55,511 bases of DNA from positions 1 to 55,511 of the forward strand of contig JAVVTR010000014.1 of NCBI GenBank assembly GCA_036653535.1, read 5' to 3'. This document shows, one piece after another, positions 10,301-18,500 of the stretch. The position numbers were made by a program, and so were the translations under genes. This DNA comes from JAVVTR01 sp036653535. GTDB lineage: Bacteria > Bacteroidota > Bacteroidia > Bacteroidales > P3. The notes under the pieces were generated by a model. It saw only the letters and a list, made by a program, of their open reading frames with translations. It made no database searches and was not told the origin of the DNA. How positions within the stretch are numbered: the first letter of the stretch is position 1; each line of letters starts with the position of its first letter.

Positions 10301-10952
10301 TTTGTTTACGCTTCATGGTATATGCTTCATCCGCATTTTTAAATTCAATGCTAAAGTTTAAAGTATGATAAATACGTAAACTTTTTTGAACAGGATTATA
10401 CTGCACTGGAGCTATGGTAATACGGGCATAGGAGGTTCCGCGCATCTCTCCCAAATATTCTACCCTTACCAAGGGTGTATCGCTGTATTTATTCTTTTTA
10501 TATATTTTTTCTTGACACTTAAAAACAGGAGCCGCTGTTGCGCTCTTACTTACAGAGGCTTGTACAGGCACAATATCTTGTGTATAGCCCAATTCTTTTA
10601 AGGATATCTTTTGGTATTCTTTCTCTTTAATTTTTATATGTATATCACTTCCATAAGGGATCTCTATTATTTCGGTTTTAATGGGAAGAGAGGGGGCCCC
10701 AATTTGTTTGCTTTGCATATAGCCCGAAATCTGAAGTTGAAGAAAATTTCTATTTGCTAACGAAATCGTATAAATTTTATTAACAGAGGCAATGGTGTTT
10801 TTAATTTGCAATTGCGTGAAGGAAATAGAATGTAGTTCTGTTTTAGTTTGTGAAGGTCCTTTTATCTCAATGGCTTGTGCCGAAACGGAAAAGGAAGGCC
10901 AAAGAAACAAAAATAAAAGAAGAATTAGTAGAACAATAGAGTTATTTTTCAT
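7353..10952 (-). CDS. Gingipain-like secreted cysteine protease (peptidase C25) with T9SS sorting domain
   Basis: This 1199-residue protein has a signal peptide (residues 1-26, ending VSAQA), a gingipain-type propeptide (about 30-240) and a C25 caspase-fold domain (about 260-650). The catalytic pair is His477 in GYTAHGDWDRWANP and Cys510 in MIGNCCLSCKFDKPECFGEA. The 33-residue His-Cys distance equals that of Kgp (444/477) and RgpB (211/244). CFGEALLRANKKGAVVYIGA is closest in style to lysine-gingipain. Immunoglobulin-like/CARDB modules follow (about 720-985), then a cleaved-adhesin/MAM-like module (about 990-1115, starting EDFENGSF) and a C-terminal sorting domain (about 1125-1199). It should be exported by T9SS and act at the surface. 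Cleavage specificity cannot be read here. It is the last gene of the reverse cargo block; 132 bp separate it from its upstream neighbour. Confidence 0.9.
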   Translation of the reverse strand: MKNNSIVLLILLLFLFLWPSFSVSAQAIEIKGPSQTKTELHSISFTQLQIKNTIASVNKIYTISLANRNFLQLQISGYMQSKQIGAPSLPIKTEIIEIPYGSDIHIKIKEKEYQKISLKELGYTQDIVPVQASVSKSATAAPVFKCQEKIYKKNKYSDTPLVRVEYLGEMRGTSYARITIAPVQYNPVQKSLRIYHTLNFSIEFKNADEAYTMKRKQIYASSEFKGLESQKINDLSSESVYTQNKKDLSKGDANYVYPANHIPRYVIVSDTLFAQGLQPFIAWKKQQGFDVLTAYTSNAQVGKTTQSIKAYLKKLYDHPTAYQAAPSYILLVGDIEQIPSFSSTLSKSEDNIYTVDHVTDLYYAEYTGDYLPDAHYGRFSASTVEQLLPQIEKTLQMEQLNIPSTQFMDTTVLIAGYDKSWGFRLLNKQLDYARGNYFNADQGIYTHAYRYPESSSQSKEIISDINKGACVVGYTAHGDWDRWANPLITISDIKTQFQNSNKYPLMIGNCCLSCKFDKPECFGEALLRANKKGAVVYIGASNSTCFIEDFCWAVGAVNGTMQPDTVNMENITYQNTGLGVYDKLFHTHGEDVSQWIQTASEMVIQGNLSVMASASNSENYYWEIYHVLGDPSYRIPVRNPDSLKVDHPKEILPGEKQISIQTEAYAGVCIHQGDLLLAYGVADSTGAITLPLELQSIQAITLRVWAPFKRDYIQKIPISSPENAYVFIINKEVKNKGKIDQNRIVYNDLYTVDVELQNIGQSVAKDLKVELTSLDSNIAIVVGQSNALASLNIGDSVLLKDQLKFKVHPNVKDSIALSLKLRVSSQGQIPLEQNLAFLASASVLEVVKIQIEDATTNKPNGKLDANETVKAHLLFRNIGSAPLRNAKLKISSPQTYIHPSQEDFFIGDLAVGQTKNIDFILSATDQAPKYSLYILDFTAHSLERREVFSCKESISLVMEDFENGSFSRMEWDTLASTWSVVKDIASFAGDYCAKSASIKRNDSSHLIIHSNSLVNDSISFYYKVSSERRDTYGDFFQFYINDELMCAYAGLIPWNRAVFPVKKGYNTFRWTYVKDDSDDKYKDCAWVDNITFPLGTPRALTKEKDKCWLNQGVETNKFRAFVNESGEIELLFNLSRSWKGSIYLMDIKGNKVAVLSSNICVPLGNTSLRFASPKLSKSLYFCVFETEDERLIQKIMIVK

Positions 10953-10996
10953 AGTATATACATGCGTTTTTATTTTTCAAAGGAAATACTTTTTTT

Positions 10997-11060
10997 CGAG
11001 ACATGGTCTTCTTTTCCGTACATTCCATATAATGTAATTGGAAATAAAGACCACGCCTCG
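10997..11060. repeat. 64-bp imperfect hairpin between two cargo genes
   Basis: Four paired blocks align around a 6-nt loop: 10997-11000 with 11057-11060, 11004-11010 with 11047-11053, 11013-11017 with 11040-11044, and 11019-11024 with 11031-11036. Small internal loops separate them. It sits in the 132-bp gap between co-directional genes. There is no U-run on the transcript side for a standard terminator, so it may be an attenuator, a processing site or a decayed small inverted-repeat element. Confidence 0.6.
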
Positions 11061-11084
11061 TCCAAAAGTTAGAAATTCTTTGTT

Positions 11085-14000
11085 CTATTTTTTAATAAAA
11101 CGTTTTACAGCCGTAGCTTCCTTAGTAATAATACGAATTACATAACTACCAGAACTTAAATCCGAAATAGCAATTTGTTCTATAGCATTGGAAACCATTT
11201 TTGTTTTAAGCAAACTTCCATACATATTATAAATTTCATAGGTGCCACTTTGAGTGAGACCTTCCAATATAATATAGTTTTGGGCAGGATTAGGATACAC
11301 ACTAAGACTTTTTGCAAACAAATCTTCCTCCGCATTTAAAGGGTTAAAACCTATTTCACTAATGGAGGATACTCCTGTTTCATAAAAGGCTTGTACTCCT
11401 GCTTTATGATTTTCGGGATTGCTGATATTTCTAAAAGTGTACTCTTTCGTCTGGGTTTGTGCCACTTCTTTACCATCCAAATAAACCTTGAATCCTTTAA
11501 TTCCCGTTTCTCCTGTTTTTTCATTTCCTATAAACACCTCGTCTATCATAAGTAAATAAGAATTGAAAGAAACATTACGTATAGCCACATATTTAGCAAA
11601 TCCAGGAATTTGATAGCTGTACTCTGCCCATTTTGTAGGAAGGGTCAATGCTTGCTCGCCCTGAATCCAAATAAAATCGGCGGAATCCTTGCTATTGGAA
11701 GAATAACCTACTTGTATTTTTTCCAATCCATTAGAAGAAGAAAACGATCTTGCCCAAAAACTAAAGGTAAATTCATTAGTATAGTTCAATTTTGGAGAAA
11801 TAAACCAGTCGTCATTAGGCTTCTCTTCCGCTGCAGCAAAGGATGCTAAGTATTTTTTCCCTTTATAGGGCATTGCTTCTAAACTTTCCATTTTAGGGGT
11901 AGTTTGACTTGGATTAAAAATAATATAAGCCATAAGTTCGCCTTCATTTGGAAATTTAAACCCTTGAATGGAGTAAGTATGCGATTTATCATAGTCGGAA
12001 TAATTCCAACCTATTTTACCACTAGAATTTAAAGTAAAATCGACGTGGCTTTCAAATCCTTCTTCTATATTTTTACTTTCATTCCAAACAAAGCTATAAG
12101 CCCCTTTTCCCCCTTCTTTAGGTGCTATTTCAAGATTATAAGGTGCCCTTCTATCTTGTTCTAAAACCACAGAAACCTTATATGCCGAATCGGTAGTAAG
12201 CATAATTCCTGAGGTGTCTTTGGAGACAAAACCCAATTTAGAAACCGTTAATGCGTATTTGCCTTTCCAAATCCCGCTAAGCTTCAGTTTACCATTAGCA
12301 TCTAAATTTCCTGTATATACATATTCTCCGATGGTATCCATATTTACTAAACGTATTTGTGCATTTTCGATGGGATTATTACTGGTATTAGTACGCCCTT
12401 CCAAATAAAGAGTAGTAACCATGTCTTTATGTAATACCTCTGAGAACGCAGGTTCGGAAATCAATTCCGATGTGTAATTTGCTTTAACGGCATAACAATA
12501 GGATCCTTGAGGAAGATTAGCAAAACTATGGTCAATATAAGACTTTTCTGCAATATGATTAGCCGTAAGCAAAGTCCATTCGGTTGGTTTATCTTTTTGA
12601 TTTTTGAGAAAACTATATACCGAATATTTGGCAGGGAAAGACTTAGCAAAGGGATTGCCTTTCGCCAAAACAGGAGCAACAACCGCTTCCTCTGCATTTA
12701 ACGTAGAGGTCTCTATAGCAGAAGAGGCTTGCTTTTTCCCTTGTGCACTAAATATTTTTGTTCTATCGTAATTTTCCTTATTAGAAAATTCGGGTTTTAG
12801 TTGTGCTATTTTATCTTCTGTAAATACATTGGCACGAATCATAAAAACAAATGGATCTACATTTGCTATACTTTGTACCACACCCCAAGCATATCCATCC
12901 GAAAAATAATTTGATTGATTGTTAGCGTTGGGTCCAAAAGCATCCCCTCCTATGGTATTTCCAAAATCAGTTTCCCCCATGGGAGGAAAATGTACCATAG
13001 CATAGAATACTCCTTTGTAAGGGAAAAAGCCTAAAGGAACATTAATCCATTTTTCTTCGGGCATAAGAAAGGGTTTACTGGTGGCCACTTTTTTCCGTTT
13101 TGAATCAAAAATATCAACAGTGACATATCTATTTCCTAAATTTCCATCTTCTAACATAGGATGTGGAACCCCAAAAATATCTATACTTTCAATTAAACCC
13201 GAATCTTCCACTGAAAAGGCAGTACCAAACCAACCTTCAATCTCAGGTTTTACCCCTAAGGTAAAGGTAGCTTCTCCATTGTCGTAGGTCAAACGAGTAA
13301 AATTCATATCCGCAGGATCTTTCCAGGTCAATTGAACAGATTTACTTGCATTTTCATTAGCTGTTAAACAAAGTGGAGGATACGCAATTTGAACCATAGT
13401 CAAAGTGCCTATATTGGTATCATTGGCACCAAAAGCAAGTTTCCCTTTATAGGGGGTGAAACGATCTTTGGTAAGCAAAATTTCGTATTTTTGGTCTGTA
13501 TATACTTTCTTTAAAGTAAACGTACCATTGGCTAAGGTTTGCGTAGTATAGTGATCGTAGCCTTGGAGTTCCACACAAGCATTGGCAATAGGATCTCCTG
13601 CATTATCTAAGACAGTACCCGTAATTATAGCTTTAGGTATTTCTTTTATAGAAACATCTTTCAGCGTTACTTTTCCATTTTGAAGAACAATTCCTGGAAG
13701 CTCTAAGGTAATATAACTATATTTGCTATATACCACCGTGTCGGTTCCTTCGTTTAAAGAAGGTAAACAATATTCGCCTTTGGCATTGCTCATCGCATAA
13801 TAAGGGGTTCCTTTTACTTGAACCTTCACACTATCCATAGGAAGTTCTTTGGAGGTAATGCGCCCTTTAAGACTGGCTGCTTCTTTAACATCCATAGCAA
13901 ATACAACACAAGGATAATAATTTGCATTGGTGGGCAAAGAGGTTTTTTCATCGAATGCAGTTTCCGAACTTCCATAAAACAACGAACGATACCGACTTTG

Positions 14001-16532
14001 GTTATCATAAATCACTTGGAAAGCTTCGGCAATAGTGTATTGATATTGGCTCATTGGATGTTCGGCTCTAATTACTAAATTGCCTCCTTTATAATCAAAG
14101 GTAGAATCTAACACTAAGGTTATTTCATTTTTTCCAAAAGGAAAATTCACAACGCCCTCATATACTTTTTTCATTTTTGCCACAGGCATCCAACCTGCTG
14201 AAAGATCGGTTTTAGGCGTTTCCATAATATGAATAATTACTTTTTCATTAGACACCTCATTACTAAAGCCACTAAAATAACGAATCGCAGTAATTTTACC
14301 TTTGGCTAAATTGATTTCTTTTTTAAGATAAATACTTTGACTTACGCTACTTTTATAAAAGAAATTTAAAGGTACAAACATAGTGGCTAAATCAACGGTA
14401 CTTGTAATTTCAGAATGTACGGTGGTGGCAGTTTGTACCGCTACCATATACATTGGAGAAACATTATTATGCGTACTGTCGTCTCCAACCAAAGAAACAG
14501 AAACACCAAGCGGAGTTTGAGCCACTATGGTAGGGGTCCATGTAAAATCGATGTGCATAGTATCGCCCGGAGCCAAGCTTTCGCTTATGGTACGTGTACT
14601 TTGTGTAGCACCTGCAAAAAATTTGACTTCGAAATTACTTTGAGCCACTAAGCCTTCATTTTTAATAATAGTTTGATAAGTATAGGTTTCACCAATTTTA
14701 GGTAATTTTTCTCCTTGTACCGAAACACCCGCCAAATCTTTATCGGGCAATTGCACACAAGAAATATCAGCTTCCCAGCCTTTACCCACATTGAAATCTC
14801 CAGAAATAAAACCAAAAGTAAGAGCACCTGAAGTATTGGCCACACCCGCCCGTAAATTAGCAAGGATAGCAGGAATTTGTTGGCCTCCAAAAGGAGAGCC
14901 GGGAATAGGTTTTGATTCTATACTTGGACCATCGAATATATGTAATTCGTCGGTGCCCCCCACCAATAAACTAATATCCATTTTCTTGAAAGAAACTTGG
15001 ATACGTTTGCCTGTTTCTGGATTTTCGGGAGCTATACTTAACACATAAACGGTATTTTCTTTATAATCGGTATTAGGACCTTCGGGACCATAAAATTTAC
15101 CATCACAGGTCATCACTCTAGAAGTGCCCATATAAATATCCCCATTGGTATATAAATACATCTCTCCCGATTTTTGCATAGCCCCTACTCCATCTACCGT
15201 AGAGGGTGTGATTTCGTAAGAATAGCGTTTTTTAGAAGGAATAGTATTATCGGTAAAAGAGTTGGTAGTATGAGCCGTGGCCACGGTAATATTGCCGGGT
15301 TGACGAACAATTTTATAGGTCAAAGTAGAAGTATCTACCCATCCATTATTTTTACCATTTTTATCCATTTTCCATGCAAGGTATCCTCCATTTCCTTTAG
15401 GCGCCAAGGTAATAGCATGTACAGCGGCAGGTATATCTCTACCGGAATAGGTTTTTACTGAATTGGGATAGCCTTGTTTTTTACCATCCAAAGCAATGAT
15501 TTTATATATATGTGAACCCGTTGGCACATTTTCGTCTACCCAACTAAGTTCTGCCCCTTGTATAGGTTTATCTATAGTTTTTACCAAAACACTGTCTCTA
15601 TAAATGGCTATAGCTGTGAAATTAGTTAGCGGAGCGCCATTAATTAAATAGGATGGATTTTTCCATGTTAAACCTATATTAAATTGAGAAGCCACAGAAG
15701 AAGGAAGTGGTTTAACTTCTAAATCCGTTACTTGATCCGGGGCAAGGGTGTCATATTTGTTACTAAACAACCATTTGATTGCATTGTATAGCAAGCGATG
15801 TCCATCTCCAAAAACAAATGTTTGAACTCCTGCAATCATACTCACATCCACTGGAGCAATATTAACCGCTACAATATTTTTATATACACTGACCAAAGGT
15901 GCTTTTGTTTCTTCAAAATAAGCTAAAGTCATAGCATCTGCTTTGGCTTCATTTAAATAGGTGGGATGGGTAACATTGATCGTTTTTACCTTATTCATAA
16001 TAGGATGTTCGGGATGGCTTACCTCTCCCATATTGATAGAACCGGCAGCCAAAGCCATTGCCGGCTTAAAAGGGGAAAGATTTTCATTCATATAGGTTCC
16101 TCCCAAAAGGCCTATTTTCGCTACAGGATCCATTTCTTGCAAATGCATAGCTTCCAATAAATACCCCCCTGCTTTCACATAAGCTCCTAAAAGATTACTC
16201 ACTTCCACCCCTGTAACCCCTATATCTTCCCAACTGGAAAAATTATAAACCCAAACTACATCGTATTCGAGTAATTTTTCAAGACTCAAGGATTTTACAT
16301 CCTTGGTGTATGTATATTCTACGCCCCCGAAAGCTTCCATAATTTCACGCAAAGATTTGGGATGAAGGGCTTCAAAATGTCCAGTAGAAGATATAGTAAG
16401 ACACTTTACTTTACGAGCATGTTCTATTTTACTACCATCCTTGGACATTGGAGAAGAGGGAGTAGCAGGCAATGGGGAAAGCCATAACAAACTCATGAAT
16501 AATATAAACAAAAGATTTTTTTTCATAGCCAT
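11085..16532 (-). CDS. Very large multidomain T9SS cargo protein (GATase-like, Fn3, CUB, CARDB, CarboxypepD_reg, adhesin modules)
   Basis: 1815 residues. The start could be Met1 or Met3 (MAMKKNLLF); both give a signal peptide ending near residue 25. Domains in order, positions approximate: a ThuA/GATase-like alpha/beta domain (34-257, with DVVWVYNFSSWEDIG and GGYLLEAMHL); two Fn3 modules (267-450); a CUB-like domain (467-590, CDGKFYGPEGPNTDYKEN, later DELHIFDGPS); a CARDB-like module (597-697); carboxypeptidase-regulatory beta modules (890-1047 and 1377-1460); a cleaved-adhesin module (1484-1677, EEGFESHVDF, later DDWFISPKL); and a C-terminal sorting domain (1740-1815, SVYPNPAQNYI). It is probably a surface adhesin or binding protein; no catalytic residues are apparent. 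It starts 8 bp after the Omp28-like gene ends, so the two share a transcript. Confidence 0.85.
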   Translation of the reverse strand: MAMKKNLLFILFMSLLWLSPLPATPSSPMSKDGSKIEHARKVKCLTISSTGHFEALHPKSLREIMEAFGGVEYTYTKDVKSLSLEKLLEYDVVWVYNFSSWEDIGVTGVEVSNLLGAYVKAGGYLLEAMHLQEMDPVAKIGLLGGTYMNENLSPFKPAMALAAGSINMGEVSHPEHPIMNKVKTINVTHPTYLNEAKADAMTLAYFEETKAPLVSVYKNIVAVNIAPVDVSMIAGVQTFVFGDGHRLLYNAIKWLFSNKYDTLAPDQVTDLEVKPLPSSVASQFNIGLTWKNPSYLINGAPLTNFTAIAIYRDSVLVKTIDKPIQGAELSWVDENVPTGSHIYKIIALDGKKQGYPNSVKTYSGRDIPAAVHAITLAPKGNGGYLAWKMDKNGKNNGWVDTSTLTYKIVRQPGNITVATAHTTNSFTDNTIPSKKRYSYEITPSTVDGVGAMQKSGEMYLYTNGDIYMGTSRVMTCDGKFYGPEGPNTDYKENTVYVLSIAPENPETGKRIQVSFKKMDISLLVGGTDELHIFDGPSIESKPIPGSPFGGQQIPAILANLRAGVANTSGALTFGFISGDFNVGKGWEADISCVQLPDKDLAGVSVQGEKLPKIGETYTYQTIIKNEGLVAQSNFEVKFFAGATQSTRTISESLAPGDTMHIDFTWTPTIVAQTPLGVSVSLVGDDSTHNNVSPMYMVAVQTATTVHSEITSTVDLATMFVPLNFFYKSSVSQSIYLKKEINLAKGKITAIRYFSGFSNEVSNEKVIIHIMETPKTDLSAGWMPVAKMKKVYEGVVNFPFGKNEITLVLDSTFDYKGGNLVIRAEHPMSQYQYTIAEAFQVIYDNQSRYRSLFYGSSETAFDEKTSLPTNANYYPCVVFAMDVKEAASLKGRITSKELPMDSVKVQVKGTPYYAMSNAKGEYCLPSLNEGTDTVVYSKYSYITLELPGIVLQNGKVTLKDVSIKEIPKAIITGTVLDNAGDPIANACVELQGYDHYTTQTLANGTFTLKKVYTDQKYEILLTKDRFTPYKGKLAFGANDTNIGTLTMVQIAYPPLCLTANENASKSVQLTWKDPADMNFTRLTYDNGEATFTLGVKPEIEGWFGTAFSVEDSGLIESIDIFGVPHPMLEDGNLGNRYVTVDIFDSKRKKVATSKPFLMPEEKWINVPLGFFPYKGVFYAMVHFPPMGETDFGNTIGGDAFGPNANNQSNYFSDGYAWGVVQSIANVDPFVFMIRANVFTEDKIAQLKPEFSNKENYDRTKIFSAQGKKQASSAIETSTLNAEEAVVAPVLAKGNPFAKSFPAKYSVYSFLKNQKDKPTEWTLLTANHIAEKSYIDHSFANLPQGSYCYAVKANYTSELISEPAFSEVLHKDMVTTLYLEGRTNTSNNPIENAQIRLVNMDTIGEYVYTGNLDANGKLKLSGIWKGKYALTVSKLGFVSKDTSGIMLTTDSAYKVSVVLEQDRRAPYNLEIAPKEGGKGAYSFVWNESKNIEEGFESHVDFTLNSSGKIGWNYSDYDKSHTYSIQGFKFPNEGELMAYIIFNPSQTTPKMESLEAMPYKGKKYLASFAAAEEKPNDDWFISPKLNYTNEFTFSFWARSFSSSNGLEKIQVGYSSNSKDSADFIWIQGEQALTLPTKWAEYSYQIPGFAKYVAIRNVSFNSYLLMIDEVFIGNEKTGETGIKGFKVYLDGKEVAQTQTKEYTFRNISNPENHKAGVQAFYETGVSSISEIGFNPLNAEEDLFAKSLSVYPNPAQNYIILEGLTQSGTYEIYNMYGSLLKTKMVSNAIEQIAISDLSSGSYVIRIITKEATAVKRFIKK

Positions 16533-16540
16533 TTTCTTAT

Positions 16541-18343
16541 TTATTTGATAATATTTATTTTTTGTGTTTGAATTTCTTGACCACTTTGCATATAAAGGAT
16601 ATACATTGATGGAACCAAGTTACTAAGATCAAAAGCAATTTCATGTGTCCCAGCAGGGTACACTTTGTCAACAAGACTCTCTACCTTTCTTCCACTTAAA
16701 TCGAAAAGCGAAAGTTGAATTGAAGCGGACTTTTCTAATGTTAAAGTGCAAAGAATTCCTCCTTTGGTGGGATTGGGATATACTTTCATCTTATTTGACC
16801 AAGCGTTTTTTTCTATTTCGTTAGCCACAGAGCCTAAAGAAAAAACTTGATAATCTTTGTCGGTATATTTTCCATCGCTCTCAGCTAATAAAATATCTTG
16901 ATCATCGTAAATTTTATAATACCCGGATCCAAAATTGGTATGGATGCCATCTTTCCCTTTATCAAAAATTTCAAATAGATAACAATCCGCACTTTTAATG
17001 GGGACCATTTCTGTATATTTTTTGGTCCCTTCTTTGGGTAAATCTTCGGTATATGCTTTTTTTGCTATTACGGCACCATCCCCATTCAATAATTGCCAAC
17101 TAACTTCACTAGCATATTGATCCAAATTAAGTTCCAATTTTAGAAATTTTGTTCCTGCACTACGCCCTACTTTTTTTGCCATTATAGCTATTGCTTTAAG
17201 GCTATCCAAGGGCAAGGTTGCAGAAACCGCCTCCCCGTTAACTGCTGTAATTTGCACCTTCACATCGGTAACACCCTCTACCATAGGAAAGCTTGAAAGT
17301 ACCATAGTATCCGATGCACCGGGCATAATGTGTCTATGGTTCCATGTGCAAGAATAGGTTTTATTATTGTAGATATAATCAAAACTCACTGCATTGATAC
17401 GACCTTCTCCATTATTTTTAATCTTTACCTCCACGGCTCCCATGCCTTGACAGTTTTGTATTTCGGCTTGTTTGGCCGAAAGTAAACGAGCAGAAGAAAC
17501 AAGTCCTTGGTAATCGATACTACTCTCACAGGCGTTTAAGATATTGTTTTTAGTTTCCGTTAGATAAGCAACAATATCTATATTCCCCATTTCTAAAGGT
17601 ACATCCTTATAATCCATAGGAAGTGTATAACGAAGGGTATCAGAAAAATAAGTTCCACTTTGTGTTTTTGAAATGGGTATTCCCCATTGTCCTGTCAAAA
17701 AATGACGTAACATGTGATTGTGTCTATATTTATTATCTCCTGCCGACATTTCAGGATAATAACCAATGCCTTGCTGTTGACCTATTACATTATTTTGCAA
17801 TATAGCAACATTTAAATAATTGGTTTTTTCTTTACTATCGGAGCTATAATATCCTTGCACAATACAGGTCAATTCACGGGTTGGCCAATTCAAATAGCTT
17901 TTGGCAGCTAAATTAACACAAGCCGTTTCTGTAACTGTTTTGGATACAAATTCTGCCCAATTTTCGCGTCCCGTAGATATATTACTTTGACCTGGAAATT
18001 TAGTGCGACTTACTGCACCCATTGGGTATCCCCCCACTCCGAAAGCATCTGCTAACGCATCCCCAAAAGGAGTAGTATAATTGGAACTGGGAATTCCTGG
18101 AGACGGATTTGCAAAAGATCCTTGATGAATATTGACAGCAATATAACGATCTTTGTACTGTTGCTTAAGTTGATCCGAACGCTTATGCCCATCGGGGCAG
18201 TTCGGACATTTCGCCCCTGTAAACTCCTCTAAAACAACACATTTTTTCGATATTTGCGTAGGTACAAAATATTCTTGAGCCGATACTTCCAATCCGACGG
18301 AAGCACAAAATATAGATAGAAATAATTTTGAAATAGAAACCAT
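16541..18343 (-). CDS. Omp28-like secreted protein with thioredoxin-type CxxC and T9SS sorting domain
   Basis: The 600-residue protein starts with a signal peptide (about 1-22, ending VSAQE). An Omp28-related domain follows, with Cys46-x-x-Cys49 in EEFTGAKCPNCPDGHKRSDQ and AVNIHQGSFANPSPG. This family is a thioredoxin-fold outer-membrane/secreted group of Bacteroidetes. The redox-type Cys pair suggests disulfide chemistry or metal binding, but activity is unproven. After beta modules, the C-terminal sorting domain begins near residue 525 with MKVYPNPTKGGILCTL and ends in QTQKINIIK. Related Omp28 proteins are often lipoproteins; here there is no lipobox, and T9SS export is indicated instead. 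It is the first gene after a good promoter at 18406-18436 and reads into the 1815-residue gene. Confidence 0.85.
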   Translation of the reverse strand: MVSISKLFLSIFCASVGLEVSAQEYFVPTQISKKCVVLEEFTGAKCPNCPDGHKRSDQLKQQYKDRYIAVNIHQGSFANPSPGIPSSNYTTPFGDALADAFGVGGYPMGAVSRTKFPGQSNISTGRENWAEFVSKTVTETACVNLAAKSYLNWPTRELTCIVQGYYSSDSKEKTNYLNVAILQNNVIGQQQGIGYYPEMSAGDNKYRHNHMLRHFLTGQWGIPISKTQSGTYFSDTLRYTLPMDYKDVPLEMGNIDIVAYLTETKNNILNACESSIDYQGLVSSARLLSAKQAEIQNCQGMGAVEVKIKNNGEGRINAVSFDYIYNNKTYSCTWNHRHIMPGASDTMVLSSFPMVEGVTDVKVQITAVNGEAVSATLPLDSLKAIAIMAKKVGRSAGTKFLKLELNLDQYASEVSWQLLNGDGAVIAKKAYTEDLPKEGTKKYTEMVPIKSADCYLFEIFDKGKDGIHTNFGSGYYKIYDDQDILLAESDGKYTDKDYQVFSLGSVANEIEKNAWSNKMKVYPNPTKGGILCTLTLEKSASIQLSLFDLSGRKVESLVDKVYPAGTHEIAFDLSNLVPSMYILYMQSGQEIQTQKINIIK

Positions 18344-18405
18344 AATATAGTTTTGTTTTTAAATGGATCTAAAATCGATAATTGTACATTAAAACACACT
18401 TCAAG

Positions 18406-18436
18406 CAAACTTAAATTCTGCTTATAGCCTAACAAA
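18406..18436 (-). promoter_or_regulatory. Promoter for the Omp28-like / giant adhesin operon
   Basis: On the reverse strand a TTTG -33 box (18436-18433) is followed after 19 nt by TAAGTTTG (18413-18406), an exact fit to TTTG-N19-21-TAnnTTTG. Transcription would start near 18400, giving a leader of roughly 55 nt before the ATG at 18343. Confidence 0.7.
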
Positions 18437-18441
18437 TCATT

Positions 18442-18500
18442 AATATTGCTAAAATAGTATCGGATTAAAAAACTCAATCCGATACTATTTTAGCAATATT
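18442..18500. terminator. 25-bp perfect inverted repeat abutting the end of the 1753-residue gene
   Basis: Arms at 18442-18466 and 18476-18500 are exact complements around a 9-nt A-rich loop. The right arm ends one base before the stop codon of the reverse-strand adhesin gene. Its place, with a promoter just downstream, suggests it isolates two transcription units. There is no long U-run on the reverse-strand side. Confidence 0.8.
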
